A stretch of 5,585 nt of DNA, from positions 1 through 5,585 of the forward strand of contig JAHJCS010000259.1 of assembly GCA_018812465.1 (NCBI GenBank), read 5' to 3'. Shown in pieces: positions 1-5,448 of this stretch. The position numbers and the translations under genes were made by a program. The notes beneath the pieces were generated by a model. The model searched no databases, was not told the DNA's origin, and saw only the letters and a list, made by a program, of their open reading frames with translations. The stretch comes from Nanobdellota archaeon (lineage in GTDB: Archaea; Nanobdellota; Nanobdellia; Woesearchaeales; UBA12501). How positions within the stretch are numbered: position 1 is the first letter of the stretch; every line of letters starts with the position of its first letter.

Positions 1-14
1 AATCTAAAATATTA

Positions 15-59
15 TTTGTTATATGAGAATATTTATATAGAAAAGGTAAATATAACAAA
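15..59. promoter_or_regulatory. Perfect inverted repeat flanking the TATA box of the Lrp-type gene (candidate operator)
   Basis: TTTGTTATAT at 15-24 is the exact reverse complement of ATATAACAAA at 50-59. The arm centres are 35 bp apart. The dyad centre (37) lies almost on the TATA box at 32-39, and the downstream arm ends just before the start codon at 62. Lrp-family regulators commonly bind semi-palindromic AT-rich sites in their own promoter, so an autoregulatory operator is the natural reading. The repeat is seen directly; the role is inferred. The surroundings are very AT-rich, so chance cannot be excluded. Confidence 0.5.
32..39 (+). promoter_or_regulatory. Archaeal TATA box of the Lrp-type gene
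   Basis: TTTATATA lies 22 nt before the ATG at 62. Archaeal transcription normally begins about 25 nt downstream of the box centre, which lands on or next to the ATG, so the mRNA is probably leaderless. There is no convincing ribosome site immediately before the ATG; AAGG at 43-46 is too far upstream. Confidence 0.65.
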
Positions 60-61
60 CC

Positions 62-1072
62 ATGAAACCTAAAACAGGGTTAAGAAAGGCTGAGAAGCTC
101 ATTCTGAGCAGATTAGAGCTGGATTCAAGAGTGCCTTTTTCCAGGTTTGCTAGGAAGATTGGGAAGAGCCAGCAGGTAATAAGCTATACAGTCACTTCTA
201 TGATAGAAAGGAAAGTGATTAGAAAGTTCTATACAATCATTGATTATTCAAAGCTTGACATCCTCAATTTCAGAGTCTATTTCAAAGTGAGTTATATCAA
301 CAAAGAAAAGATAGAAGAACTTGTTGAATTCCTGGTCTCTGAGACTCACACATCCTGGATTGCAACCTGTGGAGGAAGGTATGATATCATATGCACATTC
401 ATGGCATTGAATCCATCCCAGTTCAACAAGACATTGAGAAATATCATGCAGAGATTTCCTGAACAGCTCCAGAATTATATTGTGCTAACCACAGTAGTAA
501 ACAGAATTTTTGGAAGAAAATATCTGTTTAAGAACGCCTCAATCATTCCAGAGATAATAGTGGGAGGAGACAGAAGACCAGAGAAGATTGACGCATTGGA
601 TATGGAGATACTTGATGAGATAGCAGAGGATGCAAGAAAGAATTCAGTCGCAATAAGCTCTAAAGTGGATCTCACATCTAAGTCAGTGATAGAAAGAATA
701 AAGAAACTTCAGGAGAGGCTGATAATAAGAGGGTTCAGACCTTTACTGGATCTCAGAAAGATGGGTTATCTTTCTAATATTCTACTGATAAAATATCATA
801 ATATATCAGTAGACATGGAGACAGATCTCATTGAATTCCTGAAAGCTCACCCAAATATTGCAAGCATTGTCAAGACACTTGGTGAATGGGATATTGAGAT
901 ATATCTAGAAACACCAGACCAAGAGGGATTCAGGAAAGTAGAGATGGAGATAAGGCAGAGGTTTGCAGCCTTGATCCAGGAGATTGAGAGTGTTCCGCTG
1001 TACAAGACCCATAAGGTAAACTATTTCCCGAAGTTTTTGATAAAAGACAAGAATAAAGAGGACAAGAAATGA
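62..1072 (+). CDS. Tandem Lrp/AsnC-family transcriptional regulator (two HTH-RAM units)
   Basis: A cytoplasmic DNA-binding regulator of the Lrp/AsnC (feast/famine) family. At 336 aa it is about twice the usual length of roughly 150 aa, because the chain carries two complete units. HTH 1 covers about residues 8-58 and RAM-type sensor domain 1 about 68-155. A linker spans about 156-174, followed by HTH 2 at about 176-226 and RAM 2 at about 236-325. The G-x-[YW]-D-[IL] signature of RAM domains appears in both: GGRYDII (104-110) and LGEWDIEI (273-280). HTH 2 begins with IDALDMEILDEI, a typical AsnC opening; HTH 1 is more basic and diverged. The N-terminus starts directly at the expected transcription start, supporting this ATG. 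The C-terminal tail is Lys/Asp-rich. The ligand is unknown; the family usually senses amino acids. An inverted repeat in its own promoter suggests autoregulation. A 37-codon ORF overlaps its stop codon. Confidence 0.9.
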   Translation: MKPKTGLRKAEKLILSRLELDSRVPFSRFARKIGKSQQVISYTVTSMIERKVIRKFYTIIDYSKLDILNFRVYFKVSYINKEKIEELVEFLVSETHTSWIATCGGRYDIICTFMALNPSQFNKTLRNIMQRFPEQLQNYIVLTTVVNRIFGRKYLFKNASIIPEIIVGGDRRPEKIDALDMEILDEIAEDARKNSVAISSKVDLTSKSVIERIKKLQERLIIRGFRPLLDLRKMGYLSNILLIKYHNISVDMETDLIEFLKAHPNIASIVKTLGEWDIEIYLETPDQEGFRKVEMEIRQRFAALIQEIESVPLYKTHKVNYFPKFLIKDKNKEDKK

Positions 1073-1182
1073 ATATCAGAAAGATACATTTATTAGGAAA
1101 GGAAATCCCACCAGGTCCCACAGGTTCGGCAAGACATTCAGGGTATGGATGTGCAGGAAGAAACATTAAAGAATTCTCTTAA
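1069..1182 (+). CDS. Small 37-aa protein of unknown function, coupled to the Lrp-type gene
   Basis: A 37-codon ORF whose ATG (1069-1071) overlaps the TGA of the regulator (1070-1072) in the ATGA arrangement typical of translational coupling. GAGG at 1058-1061 lies 7 nt upstream, a plausible ribosome site. An in-frame TAA at 1054-1056 means the ORF cannot extend further upstream. The peptide starts MNIRKIHLLGKEIPPGPTGS; residues 14-31 are rich in Pro and Gly and include HSGYGCAGR (23-31), with one Cys (C28) and His at 7 and 23. There is no membrane segment and no recognised family. The motif-like Gly/Pro composition does not resemble random AT-rich reading, but a chance ORF of this length is possible. 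Function unknown. Confidence 0.45.
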   Translation: MNIRKIHLLGKEIPPGPTGSARHSGYGCAGRNIKEFS

Positions 1183-1215
1183 AAAGATTAGATAACAATA
1201 AATTATGAGATAAAG
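1181..1215 (-). terminator. Possible T-rich terminator of the 214-aa gene
   Basis: Read on the minus strand, the 40 nt after the stop codon of the 214-aa gene are pyrimidine-rich (TTCTTCTTTATCTC and onward) and end in a T5 run at 1185-1181. Archaeal termination often needs only such T tracts. The site also falls between convergent genes. The match is weak, and no matching T tract is seen for the + strand genes. Confidence 0.3.
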
Positions 1216-1220
1216 AAGAA

Positions 1221-1865
1221 CTAAGCAGTCCTTATTTCTTTATAATCATGTCGTTCAGGAAGAACTCTACTGGTTATATCTTCCAGTAGGGGATATAAAT
1301 CTTGTTTAAGTGCTGGAGTAAGCCCTCTGAGATTCATTCCAGTCAGAAGATTGGATAGGTCATAAGAAACATTCTTTTCAGTCTCTAATGTGACAAAATG
1401 AGTATGATTGGACCAAACTCCAGGAAGATAACCAGTCTCATCAGCAACACTTGACCTGAGACCTATGAAAGGAAACATATCAGTCTCCATGCTGAAGCTC
1501 AAGGCAGCACATTTCCTGAAAAGTTCGTCTGCATGAGCAGGATCATATGCTCTCTGAGTATCGAACACAGCTGGATATGCTCGTGCATTCAAAGGATCAT
1601 CACAATAACCTCCTCTGATTTCAGAAGAGATGTCATGAGTCCTATGTGCTGCCAAAAGAAACATCATGAGATTCTGATAATTAGCCATCGGAACACCTGA
1701 ACCTCTTGCATCTGCTTTAAAAGTAGCTACATATCTTCCAATATCTGTCTTCTCAAAAGATATTACTGGCTGACTAGCCCCATTACTGCCAGAGTATAGA
1801 ACAACTTTTCTTTCTTCGTCCTCAATATGTAGTTTATCAAGTCCCATATCATGCGGGATAGGCAT
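1221..1865 (-). CDS. Uncharacterised 214-aa soluble protein
   Basis: I do not recognise this protein. It reads as a folded cytoplasmic protein with no signal peptide or membrane segment. An N-terminal strand-rich portion (about 12-52, with KVVLYSG and GRYVATFKAD) is followed by a helical segment, NYQNLMMFLLAAHRTHD (62-78). A middle part (85-150) holds both cysteines (C88, C119) and several aromatic residues. A polar strand, SNHTHFVTLETE (152-163), leads to a C-terminal helical part (170-203). The His pair H154/H156 and the acidic residues D89/D90 could be functional, but that is guesswork. The ATG at 1865 is chosen because a TATA-like TATATTTT at 1898-1891 puts the transcription start at about the ATG (leaderless) and no ribosome site is present. 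An ATG at 1869 is in another frame and soon stops. It lies 49 nt behind gdh on the same strand, so read-through from gdh is possible. Confidence 0.75.
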   Translation of the reverse strand: MPIPHDMGLDKLHIEDEERKVVLYSGSNGASQPVISFEKTDIGRYVATFKADARGSGVPMANYQNLMMFLLAAHRTHDISSEIRGGYCDDPLNARAYPAVFDTQRAYDPAHADELFRKCAALSFSMETDMFPFIGLRSSVADETGYLPGVWSNHTHFVTLETEKNVSYDLSNLLTGMNLRGLTPALKQDLYPLLEDITSRVLPERHDYKEIRTA

Positions 1866-1888
1866 CCATTTAAGAATTTAATTGTTCT

Positions 1889-1898
1889 AAAAAATATA
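1889..1898 (-). promoter_or_regulatory. TATA-like box of the 214-aa gene, overlapping the gdh T-tract
   Basis: On the minus strand this reads TATATTTTTT. TATATTTT (1898-1891) is a slightly off-consensus archaeal TATA box, 25 nt before the ATG at 1865. The run of six T (1894-1889), about 20 nt after the gdh stop codon, could also terminate gdh transcripts. The same ten bases may therefore serve as both the end of one unit and the promoter of the next. Confidence 0.4.
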
Positions 1899-1914
1899 GT
1901 TCAGCAGAATAGAT

Positions 1915-3147
1915 TCATAAATTTCCTTTGAATCTCTCGGCCTCAAGTATCCTTGATGTTCCGACAATAAACGCAGCAGTCCTCATGTCAATGCTGTATC
2001 TCTTGCTTGCCTCATACACATCCTTGAATGCTTTGAACATGAGTATGCCCAGCTTCTCAAGGATATCATCCTCTTCCCAGTAATATCCTGTCCTGTTCTG
2101 CACCCATTCAAAATAAGAGACAGCAACTCCGCCTGCATTGGCAAGGATGTCAGGGATCACAAAAATATCATTCTTGAAAAGTATCTCGTCTGCTTCTGGA
2201 GTCACAGGACCATTAGCAAGCTCAAGGATTATCTTAGCTTTAATCTTTCCTGCATTATCTTTTGTTATCATATTCTCGAGCGCAGCTGGAATAAGCACAT
2301 GTGCATCCAAAATAAGAAGCTCTTCATTGGATATCTCTTTGCCAGGGAATCCTCTCACAGATCCTGTGCTGTTCTTGTGAATGATAAGTTTAGGCACATC
2401 AAGACCTTTCTCATTGTACACAGCTGCTTTTGAGTCACTGACCGCAATTATCTTGTATCCTATCCTGTGCAGCAGCCTTGCTGCATGAAGGCCAGCATTG
2501 CCGAATCCCTGGATAACTATTTTTGTGTTGAATGGAGGCATATCAAACAGGTCAATTGCCTGTTTTAGCACAAATACCCCTCCCTGTGCAGTTGAATAAT
2601 CCCGGGTCTTGCTTCCACCTACTGCAAGCGGCTTTCCAGTTATGACTCCTGGAGCCTTTATTCCTTTTATCTTCTCATACTCATCAAGCATCCATGCCAT
2701 GACCTGAGGATTAGTATAAACATCAGGAGCTAAAATATCCATATCAGGGCCAATGTGATCTGCCATTGATTTTATGTATGCCCTGCTGATATCTTCATAC
2801 TCTTTTGGAGATAGATTCTTTGCATCAACAACAACCCCCCCTTTTCCTCCGCCAAGAGGTATGTTCACAACAGCGCATTTCATTGACATCCAGAATGCAA
2901 GAGCTTTTACCTCATCCAGATTGACATCAGGATGGAATCTTATACCCCCCTTGAATGGACCTCTTGCATTATTATGCTGTACCCTAAATGCTGTGAGCTT
3001 AGTCTCTTTGCCAGCCAAGGTCACATGAAGCTCTTTCTCATGGATTGCATTTATCTTCATAAGAACATCAAGCTCTTTCTTGCCAAAACCCCTGACTTTT
3101 CCAGCCTTTGCAAGCTGAGTCTTTGCATTCTCAAAAGGATTTGCCAT
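1915..3147 (-). CDS. gdhA: Glutamate dehydrogenase (Glu/Leu/Phe/Val dehydrogenase family)
   Basis: A cytoplasmic enzyme interconverting glutamate with 2-oxoglutarate plus ammonium using NAD(P), linking carbon and nitrogen metabolism; the family works as hexamers. The 410-aa length is normal for archaeal enzymes. Substrate-domain lysines fall at K66 (FKGGIRFHP), K90 and K102 (PLGGGKGGV). Their spacing of 24 and 12 matches the K89/K113/K125 triad of the Clostridium symbiosum enzyme. The catalytic aspartate is D142 (APDVYTNP), again at the expected +40. The Rossmann domain shows GFGNAG at 214-219 with D237 in VSDSK at the end of strand two; cofactor choice cannot be read safely. The loop GGSKTRDYSTAQGG (177-190) differs from the common GGSxGRxxATGxG. 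The only Cys is C91, next to K90. The start is fixed by the 3-nt gap behind glutaredoxin and a GTGATC ribosome site. Confidence 0.95.
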   Translation of the reverse strand: MANPFENAKTQLAKAGKVRGFGKKELDVLMKINAIHEKELHVTLAGKETKLTAFRVQHNNARGPFKGGIRFHPDVNLDEVKALAFWMSMKCAVVNIPLGGGKGGVVVDAKNLSPKEYEDISRAYIKSMADHIGPDMDILAPDVYTNPQVMAWMLDEYEKIKGIKAPGVITGKPLAVGGSKTRDYSTAQGGVFVLKQAIDLFDMPPFNTKIVIQGFGNAGLHAARLLHRIGYKIIAVSDSKAAVYNEKGLDVPKLIIHKNSTGSVRGFPGKEISNEELLILDAHVLIPAALENMITKDNAGKIKAKIILELANGPVTPEADEILFKNDIFVIPDILANAGGVAVSYFEWVQNRTGYYWEEDDILEKLGILMFKAFKDVYEASKRYSIDMRTAAFIVGTSRILEAERFKGNL

Positions 3148-3148
3148 A

Positions 3149-3154
3149 GATCAC
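3149..3154 (-). promoter_or_regulatory. Ribosome site of gdh overlapping the glutaredoxin stop codon
   Basis: GTGATC on the minus strand (3154-3149) ends one base before the gdh ATG at 3147 and contains the TGA stop of the glutaredoxin gene (3153-3151). It is complementary to the GAUCAC of the archaeal 16S rRNA tail. It supports this gdh start and makes translational coupling between the two genes likely. Confidence 0.55.
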
Positions 3155-3402
3155 TTCTTTTTCAGACCAAGTGTCTCAGAGATGGCTTGCTTGTCAAAAC
3201 CGACAATTATCTTGCCGTCTATATCAAGAACTGGAACTCCAAGCTGATGCGTCTTCTTCATCATCTCTTCTCTTGCAGATTCATCATCAGCAACATTCTT
3301 GTCCTCAAAAGACACGTTGTTCTCTTTCAAGAATGCCTTTGCCATCTTGCAGAATGGACATGTTGGTGTTGAGTATATTGTTACTTTCTTTATTTCAGGC
3401 AT
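3151..3402 (-). CDS. Glutaredoxin-like thiol-disulfide oxidoreductase
   Basis: An 83-aa single-domain cytoplasmic redox protein that reduces disulfides or transfers electrons to partner enzymes. After the first strand (KKVTIYS) comes the dithiol active site C15-P-F-C18 in STPTCPFCK. The cis-proline loop is QLGVPV (53-58, P57), and DGKIIVGFD (62-70) gives the last strands and the conserved Gly-Phe. It resembles NrdH/YruB-type glutaredoxins, which often take electrons from thioredoxin reductase rather than glutathione; in an archaeon without glutathione that is the likelier route, but this is inference. The start is supported by GAGGTG at 3413-3408, 5 nt before the ATG, and a TATA box 34 nt upstream. 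It is the first gene of a two-gene operon with glutamate dehydrogenase, 3 nt apart. The tail ends in Lys-Lys-Lys. Confidence 0.93.
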   Translation of the reverse strand: MPEIKKVTIYSTPTCPFCKMAKAFLKENNVSFEDKNVADDESAREEMMKKTHQLGVPVLDIDGKIIVGFDKQAISETLGLKKK

Positions 3403-3407
3403 TATCC

Positions 3408-3413
3408 CACCTC
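3408..3413 (-). promoter_or_regulatory. Ribosome binding site of the glutaredoxin gene
   Basis: GAGGTG on the minus strand, 5 nt before the ATG at 3402, is a near-perfect match to the archaeal anti-Shine-Dalgarno complement (AGGAGGTGATC). It fixes the glutaredoxin start and lies just inside the transcript predicted from the TATA box at 3444-3437. Confidence 0.75.
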
Positions 3414-3436
3414 AGCCAGAGTAGTCTATAAGAATA

Positions 3437-3444
3437 TATATAAA
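3437..3444 (-). promoter_or_regulatory. TATA box of the glutaredoxin-gdh operon
   Basis: TTTATATA on the minus strand (3444-3437). Transcription should start near 3415, giving a leader of about 12 nt that just includes the GAGGTG ribosome site. The box lies only 8 nt past the stop codon of the upstream membrane-protein gene, and no strong T tract separates them, so some read-through into this operon is possible. Confidence 0.6.
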
Positions 3445-3452
3445 GGTTATTA

Positions 3453-4208
3453 TTAGGAATTGTCTTTTACAGCAATGTGCAGGTATATTCTTAGAATAGT
3501 CAATGCAGGTAGCAAGACAAACACTCCCAGGATCACAACAAGCACTCTGCTGAAAGCGCTGATTAGCACAAGCAGCTGGTTCAGCGCAAATATGATCGCT
3601 AGTGCGCCTAGAACCCTTGGACCTAACTGAAGAACATGCTTTGTTCCAATCATGAAACAGGATTTAATAACACCTCTCTTACCAATCAGGGTATAAGAGA
3701 TTACAGCAAAGTATACTACAACAATCATCACAGCCATGAGTATGTAATTGAGAGCCTTGCTGCTTATTTCATAATAATCTATAATGAATAGGGCTGATGA
3801 ATGAAAGATAAATATCACATACCAGAAAATATTGACAAGAGCAAACCCTTTAAGGTAATCCTTCAAAGGAATATTATTGCCTGAGAATCTCCTGCTGTAC
3901 ATCCAGCTGATTCCCTGGAATATGACATAAGCAAGGTATAAAACAAGCAGCAGACCTAAGAGATAAAAGAAAGCTCTCCTTGCAAGAGGCGCAATAGCAT
4001 TATTGTCTGCGCTCATTATAGCCTGGCCAAGAGAGTAAAGATAAAAAAGCACTGCAACACCAAAATAACCGTTTATGAAGCCATAAGTTATTGGAAAAAG
4101 AAGGTCTGAGATCATAGGAAAAATGATGTTGATGTTATGCTGTTTAACAATATTAAAAGTAGTCTTTATCTCATGCAGAAAACTGCTTTGTTTGCGTCTC
4201 ATTGCCAT
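3453..4208 (-). CDS. Multi-pass membrane protein of unknown function
   Basis: A 251-aa integral membrane protein. It has a short basic, polar N-terminus (MAMRRKQSSFLHEIKTTF), then hydrophobic segments at roughly 27-66 (one or two passes), 80-103, 121-144, 153-174, 198-218 and 221-243. That makes about six or seven passes and a short C-terminal tail, HIAVKDNS. Basic loops (RR at 78-79, SRR at 105-107, GKRG at 176-179) suggest the cytoplasmic sides. No catalytic or transporter motif is visible. Its layout resembles the anonymous multi-pass proteins common in archaea and DPANN genomes, but I cannot assign a named family. The ATG at 4208 is taken because a TATA box 26 nt upstream predicts a nearly leaderless mRNA; a second ATG at 4202 would also serve and removes only two residues. 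Confidence 0.85.
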   Translation of the reverse strand: MAMRRKQSSFLHEIKTTFNIVKQHNINIIFPMISDLLFPITYGFINGYFGVAVLFYLYSLGQAIMSADNNAIAPLARRAFFYLLGLLLVLYLAYVIFQGISWMYSRRFSGNNIPLKDYLKGFALVNIFWYVIFIFHSSALFIIDYYEISSKALNYILMAVMIVVVYFAVISYTLIGKRGVIKSCFMIGTKHVLQLGPRVLGALAIIFALNQLLVLISAFSRVLVVILGVFVLLPALTILRIYLHIAVKDNS

Positions 4209-4228
4209 GTTATGATAAAAGAAAAGAT

Positions 4229-4245
4229 AAAAAAATTATAAAAAA
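4229..4245 (-). terminator. T-rich terminator after the thioredoxin-fold gene
   Basis: Directly after the TGA (4248-4246) the minus strand has T6 (4245-4240) and, four bases later, T7 (4235-4229), followed by further pyrimidine-rich sequence. Tandem T tracts of this kind are the usual archaeal intrinsic termination signal. No hairpin is seen. Confidence 0.5.
4235..4242 (-). promoter_or_regulatory. TATA box of the membrane-protein gene
   Basis: TTTATAAT on the minus strand (4242-4235), embedded in the T tracts that follow the thioredoxin-fold gene. It lies 26 nt before the ATG at 4208, which predicts a leader of only a few bases. No ribosome site is visible before that ATG, in keeping with leaderless or near-leaderless translation. 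Confidence 0.5.
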
Positions 4246-5346
4246 TCAGCCAGCACAGCCGCCTGATGAAGCAGCTCCTGAAGCGCCATAACCAAATCCA
4301 GAGCTTGGACCTGTGCTGCTGAGCTGCTGGCTGCATGCTGAAGGTGAGTCATTGAAAGCAGCGCAGATAGCTCTTATAAAGGTATCTGGGCTCCTGTTTG
4401 GAGCGAATGACTGCTCTCCATTGACTGAAAGAGTCTGTCCTGGGTTAAGTGCTGTAGGCACATCAACACCATTGACTATCAGTGTAGGGCTGCCTCCGAC
4501 ACCATATTTTGTGTTCAGTGCAGCATCAGTTCCGAACAGAGGATATCTTCCATTCAGCCATTTTGAGGTATCCTGTAAGTTCTCTGTTATCTTGAACTCA
4601 GCATCTGTTGATTTCACGCAGTTATCAAGCTTTGCTGTGTCAATTCCTGTGCTTGCAAGGCATGAAGCTCCGTCTCCTGCCTGCAGGAAGCATTCAAGAT
4701 AGCTGATGTATTTTGCTTTCTGCTCTTTCTGTATGCAGTACTGGTTCATCTGTTCTTTGACTTCTGGATCTTTGTGCATAGCATAATAGACAAATCTTAT
4801 GTTGAAATCGACATCTGTCCCAAGAGCTTTTATTGCAGGGATTATTCCTTTCTCTGCCTGAGTACCAAATGGGCAGTGTGACATCACAAATAGCTCTACT
4901 TTTGGCTTAGCTGATTTTGGAACATCCACAGCCTGTTCAGTCTGAGAATCTGAAGCATCTGCACTGCTATCAGCTGGAGCTGATAAGTCCTCAGACATAT
5001 CCATTGCCTGAGGGAAAAGAAGCTTTCCATCCAGTGTAAGATAAGAATCATACTCTGTGCCGCCTACATCAAGCTTCACCTTGTATAATCCCTGCTCTTC
5101 AGTTATCTCTTGGACAACTGCTGTTGCCTGGCCTCTCATAAGCTCATTTAGGAAAGCCTGAGTCTTCTCTTTAGCATCCTCTTTTGAAAGCTTCTTGTCA
5201 AAAGAGAAGCCTCCAAAAACAGACACCACCAATAGAATTGCCAGAATTACTGTTGCGATCTTCCATGGATCTATAGAAGGAATAATCTTAGTAATCTGTT
5301 TCATACCTTTATTTGTATCATGATTTATATTAGATTTCTTATGCAT
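4246..5346 (-). CDS. Membrane-anchored DsbA/GILT-like thioredoxin-fold protein
   Basis: A 366-aa protein with a single N-terminal membrane anchor (about 29-48, KIATVILAILLVVSVFGGF). The rest is probably outside the cell, acting on disulfides of exported proteins. Residues 53-113 resemble the small DsbC N-terminal or PepSY-type domain (YKVKLDVGG, then YLTLDGKLLFP). A Ser/Asp/Ala-rich linker spans about 118-145. The thioredoxin fold starts at KVELFVMSHCPFG. The active site is C158-P-F-G, so the second Cys of CxxC is replaced by Gly. The cis-proline loop is GGSPTLIVNG (P287). C204, C219, C229 and C243 lie in the helical insertion, with a spacing reminiscent of GILT-like proteins, and C328 and C338 follow. 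The tail (343-366) is Gly/Ser-rich and ends GGCAG. GGGGGTG at 5358-5352 supports the start. Oxidase, reductase and isomerase roles cannot be separated from sequence. Confidence 0.82.
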   Translation of the reverse strand: MHKKSNINHDTNKGMKQITKIIPSIDPWKIATVILAILLVVSVFGGFSFDKKLSKEDAKEKTQAFLNELMRGQATAVVQEITEEQGLYKVKLDVGGTEYDSYLTLDGKLLFPQAMDMSEDLSAPADSSADASDSQTEQAVDVPKSAKPKVELFVMSHCPFGTQAEKGIIPAIKALGTDVDFNIRFVYYAMHKDPEVKEQMNQYCIQKEQKAKYISYLECFLQAGDGASCLASTGIDTAKLDNCVKSTDAEFKITENLQDTSKWLNGRYPLFGTDAALNTKYGVGGSPTLIVNGVDVPTALNPGQTLSVNGEQSFAPNRSPDTFIRAICAAFNDSPSACSQQLSSTGPSSGFGYGASGAASSGGCAG

Positions 5347-5351
5347 TATTG

Positions 5352-5358
5352 CACCCCC
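5352..5358 (-). promoter_or_regulatory. Ribosome binding site of the thioredoxin-fold gene
   Basis: GGGGGTG on the minus strand, 5 nt before the ATG at 5346. It matches the archaeal consensus GGAGGTG at six of seven positions and decides for this start over the internal ATG at residue 15. Confidence 0.65.
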
Positions 5359-5383
5359 TTTGTTTAGGATTTGAAAGGCCTTA

Positions 5384-5391
5384 TTTATATA
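5384..5391. promoter_or_regulatory. Shared TATA element in the divergent promoter region
   Basis: The eight bases read TATATAAA on the minus strand and TTTATATA on the + strand; both are good archaeal TATA boxes. For the minus-strand thioredoxin-fold gene, transcription would start near 5362, giving a leader of about 16 nt that contains GGGGGTG. Read on the + strand, it would start near 5413 and give the ThiI-like gene a leader of about 36 nt. The minus-strand role is the better supported of the two. Confidence 0.55.
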
Positions 5392-5419
5392 TTTTATGCT
5401 TTTGAGCTCGCATGAAAGC

Positions 5420-5427
5420 TTTATAAA
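5420..5427 (+). promoter_or_regulatory. TATA box of the ThiI-like gene
   Basis: TTTATAAA, the archaeal consensus, lies 21 nt before the ATG at 5449. The predicted transcription start falls on the ATG, so transcripts from this box would be leaderless. GGTGAT (5440-5445), 3 nt before the ATG, would then lie outside the mRNA. It could work as a ribosome site only for transcripts starting further upstream, for example from the element at 5384-5391. Confidence 0.55.
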
Positions 5428-5448
5428 CCATGAGATTTTGGTGATGTT

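Noticed and set aside
930..1166. 78-codon minus-strand ORF opposite the end of the Lrp-type gene
   Set aside because: It is antisense to a confident CDS and to the coupled small ORF, has no TATA box or ribosome site, and its composition looks like a shadow frame.
1867..1869. Alternative ATG four bases upstream of the chosen start of the 214-aa gene
   Set aside because: It is in a different frame and meets a stop after six codons.
1869..1891. Possible dyad TTTAAGAA / TTCTAAA upstream of the 214-aa gene
   Set aside because: The arms match only with a one-base offset and lie in very AT-rich DNA; it is far weaker than the repeat at 15-59.
2261..2268. TTTGTTAT, a partial copy of the inverted-repeat arm found upstream of the Lrp-type gene
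   Set aside because: It is inside the gdh coding sequence, matches only eight of ten bases and has no partner arm nearby.
2932..3372. 146-codon + strand ORF across the gdh/glutaredoxin junction
   Set aside because: It is antisense to two confidently identified genes, has an odd Cys/Leu-rich composition and no start signals.
4313..4702. 129-codon + strand ORF inside the thioredoxin-fold gene
   Set aside because: It lies wholly antisense to a gene with clear domain motifs; no promoter or ribosome site was found.
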